Below, one piece after another: positions 25,001-35,327 of a DNA stretch of 64,000 bases. Below the pieces are notes generated by a model. The model worked only from the letters and a program-made list of their open reading frames with translations, did no database searches and was not told where the DNA came from. This DNA comes from Marsupella aquatica. Its lineage: Eukaryota; Marchantiophyta. The translations under genes and the position numbers were made by a program. The first letter of the stretch is position 1. Each line of letters opens with the position of its first letter. The stretch spans positions 1,054,001-1,118,000 of the forward strand of contig OZ316894.1 in assembly GCA_973895155.1 (NCBI GenBank), in the 5' to 3' direction.

Positions 25001-27270
25001 TTCACAATGAATTGTCTCTTGTTTGTTGTAGGTTCGTGAAGGTCGAGCTGCAAGGGTTGGGGATAATTCTCGTGGAGATGTTTTTGCCATCGCTGAAGTG
25101 ATGCTGGTGGTGCAGGTATGCACCTTGTTTCTCTGTACAGTCTTGGTCTGTCTCAATTTAACATGGTCATGCCTGCTCATCGATTGCGTGAAATATTTGC
25201 AGGTGTGTCCGAATGGGATTGAGGAGGAAAGAAGAACCGTGGAATATGTGAAGATGGCTGACTTTCTGGTGAAGTCAGCAAAGTCCGCTTCACCACCTCT
25301 CCCCCTCACTGCTCTTCTTGTACAGGTCCGGTTCCCAACTTTTGATCCATATTGTTTCGAGATTGTTTCAAAACCATTGTTTGCCTGCTCCTGAGGTTAC
25401 ACTCATCCATTTTCATCTTTCAGGACCACTTGGGTATTTCAAATGTAGCATCTCCAGATGCGCCTTTGCACCCTCTTCCAGTTCAAAAGTTAGATGACGC
25501 TGAAGATACTGCAAAGGAATATATACACGACTACATCAACAAATTGCAATTTCGTATTTCTCCTACAGCTTTTTTCCAGGTGTGCTATGCTCTCGGTCTA
25601 TGCATATATGTTCTTCACCGAAGCCCGAAAATCCAGCCCAATGTGATTTCGAATTTGGAGATTTCATTGTTTTTCGTCAGTTATGACATGTGCAAATTTC
25701 TGCTGAAGTGCTAAAGACGGTGTGGCATTTGGCAGGTCAATACACTGGCTGCTGAGAGACTCTACAGTCTTGCAGGGGATTGGGCTGGACTCACACCAGA
25801 TACACTACTATTTGATGTGTGCTGCGGGACTGGGACAATAGGGCTGACACTAGCCCATCGGGTTGGACTGGTACCACAAACTGAGACCTGTATGATATTT
25901 GTAGTTATGAGAATGAATCTCTTGGGACATTGGAGTTTATTGGAGACCGGACTTTCCAATTTCTTCTTATGTTCTAGAAAGTTGCCCAAAGTGTCTATGG
26001 AGGGCGGTGGTTCTCACAAGTGCCGCTGTGATGGTTTGGTTTAGGTGGTGGGGATTGAGATGAATGGATCTGCTGTAGCTGACGCACAAAAGAACGCCGA
26101 AATCAATAATATCACAAATTGTAGATTCGTGTGTAGTAAGGTGAGTTCCCCACATGTCCGGCGCTGCAATTGCAGTAAGGTTGGTTGAAGTGCTTTTGGT
26201 TAGCAAATTCTGTCAAACTCGATGTACTAGAGTGGAAGATTGTCATTGGTCTCCATTTTCAAGAATATGATGCTCAAGTTTCACTCTCTAGAAGCATTTC
26301 GAAGTGTTTTTATCTAACATTTCGCTCATTTACGACATTGAAAATTGGCCACATTGTTCGTTGTTTTTGCCAGGCAGAGGATGTCATGGATAGTTTGCTG
26401 AAGGAGTATTTGGCAGATGAGGAATCTCATGCTCCCGAGAGTGGTGATCAAGCAAGGCCAATAAGCGTAGATGACGAGGGTGACCGGATTCAACCGGTTG
26501 AGATGAAGGAGAGTTCTATATCTCAACCTCTGGAGAGCAGAAGTGATGCTGTTGGGTCCGAGGAAGTTTTTTATTCGGGATCTAATGCTGAATGTGAGCC
26601 GACAAAAACAGGTACTACAGATGAGCAGAAAGAGAAAACACCACCAAGGCGAAAATTTAAAAATATTGTTGCGATTGTGGATCCGCCTCGAGTTGGTCTC
26701 CATCCTGTGGTAAGCAAGACGATGGCTTCATGTGCCCCCGACATCGCAATCTTTTGAGATAGTGATCAGGCTAGCTTCATAAGATTAATGTTGGATGGCT
26801 TATTAAAACTGTTCTCTGTTTGCAGGTTCTAAAGACTCTTAGACTCCATACACAACTGCGTCGTCTAGTGTGAGTCCCTCACATCTCTTCCCTTGGATTG
26901 ATGGTTTCCGTTTCATGGACTGGTTTTGGATATTTCGTGGTTGTAATGGTCATTCTGTTAAGTTGCTGCATTTATCTTCTCACAGTCATTGGGATGTGTC
27001 TACTTCAGGTATATATCTTGCAATCCCCAGAGTTTATTAGCTAATGCAGTGGAGCTGTGCACTCCGTTAAATGTCGATCCAAATGCGGAGAAAGGAAAGG
27101 GGGGGTGGCGGGGAAGAGCCAACTGGAAAGGGATGAGCAATGTTGGTCAAGCTCGCCAAAGGGTTAAGAAAATGCCCCCATCTGAACCTTTCAGGCCTGT
27201 TAAGGCTGTTGCTGTGGATTTATTTCCGCACACAGTCCACTGTGAGATGGTGATGCTCTTCGAGAGATAA
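22021..27270 (+). CDS. TRM2A: tRNA (uracil-5-)-methyltransferase, TRMT2A type with CCCH finger
   Basis: SAM-dependent enzyme of the TrmA/TRMT2A family, which makes m5U (position 54) in tRNA. Fourteen exons with GT-AG borders join in one frame of 985 residues: 22021-22956, 23339-23431, 23728-24060, 24294-24366, 24475-24607, 24763-24916, 25032-25115, 25203-25325, 25424-25579, 25736-25870, 26045-26140, 26374-26709, 26826-26869, 27009-27270. An acidic N-terminus is followed by a CCCH finger (about residues 203-222), an RRM-like piece (KGMSVAFVGFKTLEDVL), then the catalytic region with PCAMEGVLASPLIDGYRNKC, FRISPTAFFQVNT, SAM-binding FDVCCGTGTIGL (about 718-730), VDPPRVGLHP, the nucleophile Cys in YISCNP (about 903) and the general-base Glu in HCEMV (about 978). 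All catalytic motifs are intact. The CCCH fusion is the usual plant arrangement. The Met at 22021 is chosen over an upstream open stretch because it starts the conserved acidic region. Confidence 0.93.
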
Positions 27271-27899
27271 TAACTTGGGACATTTTGGACATTCTGGGAC
27301 TCCGCTTGCGGCTCTACTTCGGCAGTGAGGAAAAGCATACTTCGTTCTCTGCCATACTCTGTATCAGAAGCTCAATGAAATCCTGTCCATTTTCCTAACT
27401 TAATTACAGTCTGTTGAATAAGTTTAATGCGATTTTGAATGTGGCGCCACCTTGTATCCTCGCAATTGTCTTGCAAGGAATATTTATTTTTTGACAACTC
27501 TTGTGTCTGATGGCATTTTTGTAATATGGATCACCAAATGCTCAGTCTGGAAGACAGCAAACTAATTCACAGAACGCATGGAGATGCTCAAAACGTTGAC
27601 AAACACCGAGTGCTGTTAGTCACATCTACTAGGATCGCAAGGATCAAGCAAATTAAACATTCTTCTCACGAGTTAGCTTGGCATCAAGCCGACTCCCCAG
27701 TGACGGACTGTACCAGAACGTTAGAAGAAAAGAAGACGTTCCTGAGAAGTTGGGACTAGGAAGGGTAAGATTTAGCTTCTATCAATAGAAGAAGGATTTG
27801 GTTGGAAACCAGTCCGTGTTCAGAAATCTTTTCAGAGCATTACAATTACAATCTGGACTGGATGACAGTAAGAGCGGGAAGAAGTCAAATTTGGAAGTC

Positions 27900-28265
27900 T
27901 ACTTTTGACGTTGCCACCCAGGGGCCGCACTCTGAAGACATACCCTTCTTAAATCACCACTAGCCATGACAAAAATCTGGTTCCACCAGGTAAATCACCA
28001 CTAGCCATGAATCACCACTAGCCATGACAAAAACCTGGTTTGTGGTGAAGGTTTCACCATAAATAGTATGATTTTCTGGATATGTGGAATATCATTTTCT
28101 GGATATGTGGAAATCTGGTTCCACCAGGTAAATCACTACTAGCCATGACAAAAACCTGGTTTCACCATAAATAATATCATTTTTGGATATGGGGAGCAAT
28201 ATGGGGTTGCCACCTAGGGGTCGCACTTCAAAGGCATTTCCTTTCTTAAACCACCACTAGCCATA
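27900..28265. repeat. Shuffled short repeats (ACCACTAGCCATGACAAAAA family)
   Basis: Modules recur in changing order: ATCACCACTAGCCATGA (five full or partial copies), CTGGTTCCACCAGGTAAATC (two), TTTCACCATAAATA (two), TTTTGGATATG/TTTTCTGGATATGTGGAA (three), and GTTGCCACC-(C/T)AGGGG-(C/T)CGCACT at both ends (27910 and 28206). The pattern fits nested duplication of a ~290-bp segment. Confidence 0.75.
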
Positions 28266-28859
28266 TGCAACCATATTTTTCCTCCTATCATCTGTTTATG
28301 AAATGACATTTGAGGCTGGAATCAGCTCTGGTCGTTGGATGAAGGGTGTTTTTCTTCTAGATCACTAGATCTCTCCACAGGGCAGCTAAGAAAGATCTAA
28401 AAACATTTGAAAATGCACAAGAAGCCCACTGTTGGATCCAAATAATGATCAACATAATTATGCAATTGAGCAATAGCTAACAAAGGTGATAGTGGCGATG
28501 CAAGACATTGGATCCTCCATTTTGACGGATGAGATTAGAATTAAAAAATTAATGGCAATAGTGTGCACTGTAAGGCAACGGTAGTTTAAATTCATGGGGT
28601 GATCTTTCCGGGTTACCATTGTGCCATTTCTGTGCTATTGACATACATAAACCTCTTAAGTCCCGTCTTAAGTTGTGTCAAAAGAGCATGCCAAAGATGG
28701 AAGTTTTTGAGTTTGGGTTTCACGCACTACCTCCTTGTGATATTTTGGCTTTAACTTTGTAGTCTTAATAATTTTGATAGGGACTGAAAGCTTTGGTGCT
28801 AGCTCCTGGCTTGGGGACACATTCACTTCAAAGTGTTTGGGGAAACTACACTGTTCACT

Positions 28860-29170
28860 ATAAGTAGTGTTACCAACACTAATTCTGGAGTCCAAGTAAC
28901 ACTAATTTTTGTGGGTTTTCAGAATTAAACTTTTCTTTAAATTGCTTTTGTTTAAATTGCTACTAAAAATGGATGATCTTGAGTCCAAAGGTAACACTAA
29001 TTCTTGTGAATTTTTCAAAATAGTTTTTTCCCTCTATTTTTCCACTCTTTTAACTAGAGTAACACTAATTCACACGCATGGAAAGAGTGTTAGCACAAAA
29101 CTAGTGCAACTCACACTAATTTGCAAGTAGACCCACAAAATTGGTGCTATCAAAATAGTGTTAGTCACAG
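28860..29170. repeat. Dispersed GTAACACTAATT motifs
   Basis: The motif (G/C)(T/A)AACACTAATT followed by T/C-rich sequence and TGTG appears near 28875, 28896, 28992 and 29058, with an inverted form (AATTAGTGT-like) implied by neighbouring CACACTAATTTG. Function unknown. Confidence 0.55.
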
Positions 29171-29264
29171 TAATTACTCTGAGGAGCGTAGATTCCTCAA
29201 ATTTTCTGATGAAAACAGCCATCAAAACAATCTTTAGAGCTGAAATTTTTTGGATGTAATTTTT

Positions 29265-29660
29265 ATAGGACATGTATTTAGGTAGCCTGTAGGGAGTGTG
29301 AGTTATGTCCTGGCCATAAAAAAAACTTTTTATATCTTTGACCTGATCTCCCTTATGAAGCTGTTTTGACACGCTCGTGTATTTAGGTAGCCAGTAGGGA
29401 GGGGGAGTTATGTTCTCGCCTTCAAAAACTTTTATGTCTTTGGCCTTATCTCAAGCTAAACTTTTATGTCTTTGGCCTTATTTCAAGCTGTTAGGGAGTG
29501 GAAGTTATGTTCTGGCCATAAAAAACTTTTATTTCTTTGGCCACGCCCTAGTGTACTCAGTGTTTGTCACACGTCTTTCGGGCGGCCATGACAAACTTGC
29601 TCTCGGACAGTGCTTGTCACACTTCTTTCGGGCGGCCATGATGACAAACTTGCTCTCGGA
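29265..29660. repeat. Two nested tandem repeats
   Basis: A module GTATTTAGGTAGCC-GTAGGGAG...GAGTTATGTTCTGGCC...AACTTTTAT.TCTTTGGCC is present two to three times between 29271 and 29542. It is followed by two copies of a ~60-bp unit, TTTGTCACAC(G/T)TCTTTCGGGCGGCCATGA...ACAAACTTGCTCTCGGAC, at 29562-29658. Confidence 0.8.
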
Positions 29661-29956
29661 CTCCATTGCTGCTGCTGCACGATTTCAATTCCGTCCAACA
29701 CGTTACAGCAAATTTCATTTCAGACGTGTCAAACCACGGATTACGAGCAATTAGCAGATCACAGACCACAAGCAGAAAACGCCTTTTTAAGCCCAGGGAA
29801 TGTGACTACTTAGTTAGCCAACAGTGTCTGTAGTACTCGAAAAACCTTTCGACACATCATGATTCTGAGACAAGATCAGGATTGATGCGATCTGTGGACA
29901 CACGATTTTAACCAACCAACCTTAAGAGATCTTGCTCTCGAAGATCGACCGGCAAA

Positions 29957-30220
29957 ATGGTGCTCTCTAACGATATCGATCTCCTGCACCCTGCCCCAGA
30001 AATGAGAATTAAGAGGATGCACAAATTGAAGGAACTGCTGCTGTCTCCCAAATCCTACCTTGTTCATGGACGTGAATTGCCAAGGAGGCTTCAGCATATA
30101 TTAGCAACTGGTTTCAGTCACTCTCAAGCGGTGGTCACTTCTGCGAACTGCCCTGCGGTGCTCTGCCAGCCGACCCGAGGGCGGGCGCGCTTGACGGAAG
30201 GATGATCGTTCAGGAAGAAA
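29957..30220 (+). pseudogene. RPS27: 40S ribosomal protein S27 processed pseudogene
   Basis: The frame opens MVLSNDIDLLHPAPEMRIK, the start of eukaryotic eS27. The middle part (MDVNCQGGFSIY) is in another frame, and the family C-terminus (FSHSQAVV, VLCQPTRGRARLTEG) is back in the first. At least two indels are therefore needed. The zinc ribbon is destroyed: CQGC is CQGG and the second CxxC is altered. The Cys codon after TEG is TGA, followed by SFRKK. No introns are present, which fits a retrocopy. Not functional as a ribosomal protein. Confidence 0.88.
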
Positions 30221-31239
30221 GTTCATTGGAATTTCCGTTCATAGCTCCCAGTTTTGACCTCCGAAGTCATTGGTTCATTGTTACGCGATGCTAGTTGAGA
30301 ACACAGCTGATCTACGCGAAGAGATTCTCTGTGGCAGATTAAGAAATATCTGAAGGGTTTGCCTCCGATCCCGGGGGCTTTGAAAAAACACAAAAAAACC
30401 TGTAGGAGGAGGCCCAAACCACAGCACGCAACTGGAGGTCTTTCTGTGTCGCTCCCTGTATAGCGCGTTGGAAACTCCTGTACGTTCCACTATCCTGCTG
30501 CAAAACGTTACCACCAACGCCGAAATATGCTTTGAATGAGTGATAAGACAGCATGAATAAAGTTTCGTGCATTCTCATTTGGCCACATGCAAAGACAAAT
30601 GAAGGGAACCTTATTCAAGGAGTAAACCTCAGAGAATTGTTGGCATGCTTCAACATATCCTTCGCAATAATGAAAACTTACTCAACGACAGTCTCCGGTG
30701 TTCTGGGAAAACAGTGTTTCTGGACCTCCCTTGGTTGAATTGTATCCTAGTACTTTTAGTGTTTTAAATTTAATTGTTTTTCAGGGTAAACAAATATCAC
30801 TAGTCCCCATGACCCCTGAAAAACAAATATCACTAGTCCCCATGACCCTGAATATCGAAGCAACAACTCTGGTGGTCCCCATGACCAGGAATATCGCCTG
30901 AACGTACCGTGTTTTCCTTTTCTCACAAAGACAAGTGAATTGGATGTTCATCTTTTATTGACGAGTGACAGGACGTACAAGAGGTAAACCAGACCAAAGG
31001 CATTGCGCAATGGTGAAGCAAAACACGCATTTTGTAGGCTCTCAACTAGAGAAGAGTTCTAGTCACAATTGCTAGCTAGCTAGCAAGAGGACGAAGCCTG
31101 TGCGACAGCGACGCACTAAATAGGGCTTCACCTCAACAAGGCTCAGTCAAACCAAGTCTGATGCATGCGGGTTCTTTAGATAAGCTGTCAGATAAAGCTG
31201 GGAAGAAATTTCAGAACAGACGAGAGGACCACTGTCATC
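30221..31239. other. Intergenic and probable promoter of the RING gene
   Basis: No coding support. A short repeat lies at 30781-30895. The last ~200 bases, including a GCTAGCTAGCTAGCA run at about 31070, are the probable promoter and leader of the RING-H2 gene. Confidence 0.5.
30781..30895. repeat. Short tandem repeat with CCCCATGACC
   Basis: Two copies of AAACAAATATCACTAGTCCC-CATGACC and one shorter CTGGTGGTCCCCATGACCAGGAATATCG copy follow one another. Each is followed by CCTGAA/AGGAAT-type sequence. Confidence 0.75.
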
Positions 31240-32559
31240 ATGGCTTATACGGGGAACTATGTCCAAGGGCAATCTCCAACCCCGCCTTCACTCACCAATG
31301 TCTTGATGATCGTCGCAGGAATTATCTTCTTTTTGGGACTTTTCGTGATTGTGGGGCTTCGGATATGCGCAATGCAAAGCAGAAGTCAGGAAGCTGAACT
31401 CGTAGGAGAACTTTCGTCAATAGAAAATCATCGTAGGTCGACGAATATAAGGGTATTTTCTCTTCCAGTGTGGTTTTCAGATCCTGCATTTCGTCAACAG
31501 CCGTCCGGGCAGGAGGAGAAATTGGGATTCGGGCTGGAAGCATCTGTATTTGAGAACCTGCCAACCTTCATCTTCAAGCAAGGCAGTGAAAAGTTGAGGT
31601 CGAAAGAGGACGTAGAGTGCTGTGTCTGTCTGCAGGAGTTTGCAGAGGGTGAGAAAGGCCGAATTCTGCCGAACTGCGGTCACTGCTTCCATGCCGACTG
31701 TGTTGATATGTGGTTCTTTTCTCATACTACGTGCCCTATGTGTAGGTCCCAGGTAGAAATTCTGGAACCACTGCCAAGTCCCGCTGCAGGCCCCCCTCAA
31801 AGCACTACGAAAGGAAATGATGGTACACATATTCGTTTTCAACCGTCTGGTCCCTCTGCTGAAATGGGTGCTTCTCAGTCCTTCACCTCTGGGAAAGGGG
31901 CTGGGAAAGCATCCTCCTCCGAACTTGATCTCGATCTAGAACTTGGTCGACGGAACCGTAGAGGCTTTCCAACACGCGAGCCTGCTGCTGGAAGGCAGTC
32001 TCAACAGGATGGAAGATCTGCAGTTAGCCGATCAAGTAAAGGTAAGAACGAGGTCAGAATAGTCTACCGGCTTCATGTATGTATGGACCGTAGCCAAAGT
32101 TATGTGAATCCTCTTTGAGTTATCACTTCCTTGGATGTGGCACTGCCTGACTGTCAGTGGACGAGTAATTAGACTGTATAAGTCACGTACTGATTTGTTT
32201 AGTACCTCCACATTTTGCTGACTCTGGGGCCTCAGTCCACCACATGAGGACTTGATCAACCGTCAATTCAACCTACATATAACATGAACATTGCGCGTCA
32301 TAGAACTTTGTAACTATGTATCTATTGATTTGATTGCTTTACCTGATGTCGATTCCTTTTATTCCTGACTATAATTGTTCCGAATTCGTTAGATTGGAAT
32401 TTTTCTCGCAAAGGGGTCCATTCCCAAGTAGATGTACTCTTTTCACCAAAATACATTTAAAGTGAGTACAATGTGTCTTATTCGTTCCTGACTGGTGCAG
32501 GTCCCAGCAGTTCAGAGGAAAGCATTTCGGATGGGAGAGACGCCCATCAGCCTGTCTAA
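31240..32559 (+). CDS. RING-H2 E3 ubiquitin ligase, ATL type
   Basis: Two exons, 31240-32041 and 32501-32559, join in phase to give 286 residues. An N-terminal membrane segment (VLMIVAGIIFFLGLFVIVGL) is followed by a GLD-like region (LEASVFENLPTFIF) and a RING-H2 finger of the form C-x2-C-x15-C-x1-H-x2-H-x2-C-x10-C-x2-C, with all eight ligands present and the ATL-like DMWFFSHTTCPMCR end. The C-terminus is Ser-rich, with an acidic DLDLELG patch. ATL proteins are membrane-anchored E3 ligases, often in stress or hormone responses; the substrate cannot be predicted. If the intron were kept, translation would end a little after 32041 and the RING would still be complete. Confidence 0.9.
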
Positions 32560-35327
32560 ACTGTGAGCCGACGCTTGCAGTATGTGCTTTAATTGAATGT
32601 GCTTCGTGGATTAATCAACTCTCCGGACTGGTTTCCTTGAAATGTCAAAGTTTCTACACCCGTTTGAGTACTGGAGAGATCAGCTGGGTGGGCAGGACCG
32701 ATGGGACATATTCGTCTTCCAACTTCTCACGAGTTTGAACCAAACGAATTCGCTGTTCGGACGGTTTTGAAATGTACGTATCACGATCATGGCTTCTCAT
32801 AACTAGTTAGACTAACTGGATAGATAAATAGGAGCGACACAATTATCACAGGCTCAAAATCCAATTCGATTTGGCATTGGAACCAACTTGGTTCAGCTTG
32901 TATTTTGGCCAAACTATTGATCGAATCTGCCAAGTTCACTAGCCAAATCGCCAAAATACAAGGGGCTCCTGGTTGGGCCGGTTTCACCTTCCCACGGTTC
33001 AATCAATTGAACTTGGCAGATTCAACTTCCAATGGAACTTCAGTTGGGAGATTGAGGCGTGGATTGACAAATCCATGGCTCAATTAGTGCAGATCACGGC
33101 TTAAACTTTCGTATCGCGCTCATTTGCTGATAAGACTACGGTTAGTAGGAGCATCACCGGGACCAGAGGCTACAGACATGATCAGGAGCAAGACTCTGGC
33201 CGGAGATTGTCATCGCCTAAGAACTGACGTGATTAGAATCTGAGAACGGCTCCTCATGAGATCGATCAGGATGAAACACTTCCTGAAGCGCCACAAGTTG
33301 TGTTGGTGGTGACTGTCGATGCCCACTATTTCAGTCTCCTTCTGTACAATCCATACGTCATTGAGTATTTTATCATTGGGACTCTTTCTCTTTATTTCTG
33401 TAGTGGGTGATCGATTACTCCGTCGGTGTAGGGCTCCGGCCTGGACAGTCGCCATGCCCATTTGAGGCCGAGCTGGTTACGACAGAATATCCATCATTCA
33501 GTTGGGGATTCCACAAAGTTGTGTTTCTCAGTGACTAACGCGTCCACAAAGTTGTTTTTCTCAGTGACTAACGCGTCGCCTTTGAGAGGAATTTATAGTT
33601 TACAAATGACGGTCGATGTATACGAGAGGGGCTCAAGATATATATGAGCTTCTCTGCATCGCCAAGTACTCAAAAACCTCAGAGGGATGTTCGAAGACGC
33701 CGTAATTATTAAGGTCCGTGGCGTGTCTCTCCAAATTCATTGCATGCGGTCAGCTAAACGAAATTGTAGTTCAGTATCCAATTCCTGCAGTTTTGGGGCT
33801 AACTGAGTAAAAAACAGTTTTGAGTCAACTGACCGTTTTCCTTTCATACTTCGCTCTTAATAAGAAAGTTGCATAATTATAAAAAAAAGTAAATTAGTTG
33901 GCTCATACCCGTGCCCAGGCAACTCATATAATCATTGATTTGTTCATATTTAGCATGGGTAAGAATCGTTCAGCTTAGTATTTCCTTTATCCAATCATCA
34001 GTTAATTTATCCAAAACTATCCCATCAATAACTTAGGTTAGGGGTAATGGTTTTCACCGTAAAGCATATATGAATCTAACCCTTTTCAGTGGGGACCCTA
34101 ATGTTCTGGGGTATTATGTAATCTGCATTTTTTAATCATTGTTTTCAAAAATTTTTCATGCGTGTAAATGCACCAAAATGCAATTTGCATATTATTTAAC
34201 TACAGGTCAACCTTCACTAAACAACACAAATCAGCACCAACCAACAAATATGACATGTACTATGTACGACACCCCCTGCATACCTTGATAACCCTAGTTT
34301 TTTTTTTTTCAATCAATGAATGCAGCCATATTTTGATGTGTGATTACCAGCAGGGCATTTCTGTCTATAAGGGTACACATGCACTTATGAGTTATCACAA
34401 TGCATAAATAAGAAACATTTATTGATATGTGCAGCAAACAACTACAACATAAAGTAGATCCATGCACTTTACCTGCAGCCAGTTGAAATTTGCAATATAA
34501 GGGCTTAGGGTATGAGCTGTCCAATGTTTATATAGTGAGACATATGTAGACACATTGCTTATAAAGACTATATGAAGCTGCTGTACATATAATCAGAGCA
34601 TGCATACTATCCAAGAGGCCAGCTTGAAGGAAGCGAGCAGACACCACTGGTAAAACCAAATACTAGTTTGGTGCTTGAGAGTTAGACCGGCCTCATGAGG
34701 CTGGGGGCTGTAATTCTCAAGTCTTCTTGTTGGAAGACCCCTTTACATATTTCTCTAAACAGATTTATATTAGAAAATGTAAAAGTACTTTCTAAGATTA
34801 ATATAAATTACAAAGAGATGGATAGTTTGGCTGTAGATGTGTTCTAGATAACGACGGCTCTCATTTTAGTCAAAGAAACTCAGATTGTACCCCTCATAGA
34901 AAGAATCCAAAATGTATCATGTTAGATGTAAAAAAATACTCATACCCAAATTATGTGGTTTTTTTAAGAATAATCCAGCCAGGGGTCTATAGCAGAAGCA
35001 GTCTTTTGAGATTTCTTTCAAAAGGATTTTAAAAATATTTTTCACGTATAGAAAGTTTTTTTTATAAATTTAAGGCCACTCTAGGAAATTTTGTATGGGA
35101 AAAAGAGCACAACTCAGCTTAATTCATGTCGATTCAAGATTTTAAAACAGTTGAGAACCAAACCTACTTTTCCATGATTTAAATGAGAGCAAGCTCCTAT
35201 CTAAGGCCATTAATTTGATAGTTTTTGTTGGCCCGCTGTTACACAAAAGGTACACATCCGGCCCCTCCCACATCTACTGCAGTATCATCATTATTCACTA
35301 GCATACGTCCTAATGATGCTTCCGAAG
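32560..35327. other. Intergenic, no supported gene
   Basis: AT-rich DNA without coding support. Near 32900-33030 short segments (CCAAATCGCCAAAATAC, TTGAACTTGGCAGATTC and relatives) occur in direct and inverted form. A dispersed repeat lies at 34155-34560. Confidence 0.55.
34155..34560. repeat. Dispersed repeat, copy A (related to 54540-55145)
   Basis: Diverged similarity in the same order to 54540-55145: TAAATGCACCAAAA, CAGGTC(A/G)ACC, CATTTATTGA, ACATAAAGTAG, CATGCACTT, CCAGTTGAA and GCAATAT(A/G)AGGGCT. No coding content. Probably an old non-autonomous element. Confidence 0.6.

Larger units (their letters stand above)
27271..29956. other. Intergenic, repeat-rich
   Basis: After the 3' end of the methyltransferase gene, nothing here has coding support. 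Three repeat clusters are listed separately (27900-28265, 28860-29170, 29265-29660). The remainder is AT-rich unique-looking DNA. Confidence 0.6.

Noticed and set aside
30203-30205. TGA at a cysteine position as selenocysteine or readthrough
   Set aside because: The same copy has other frame damage and lost zinc ligands, so ordinary pseudogene decay explains it.
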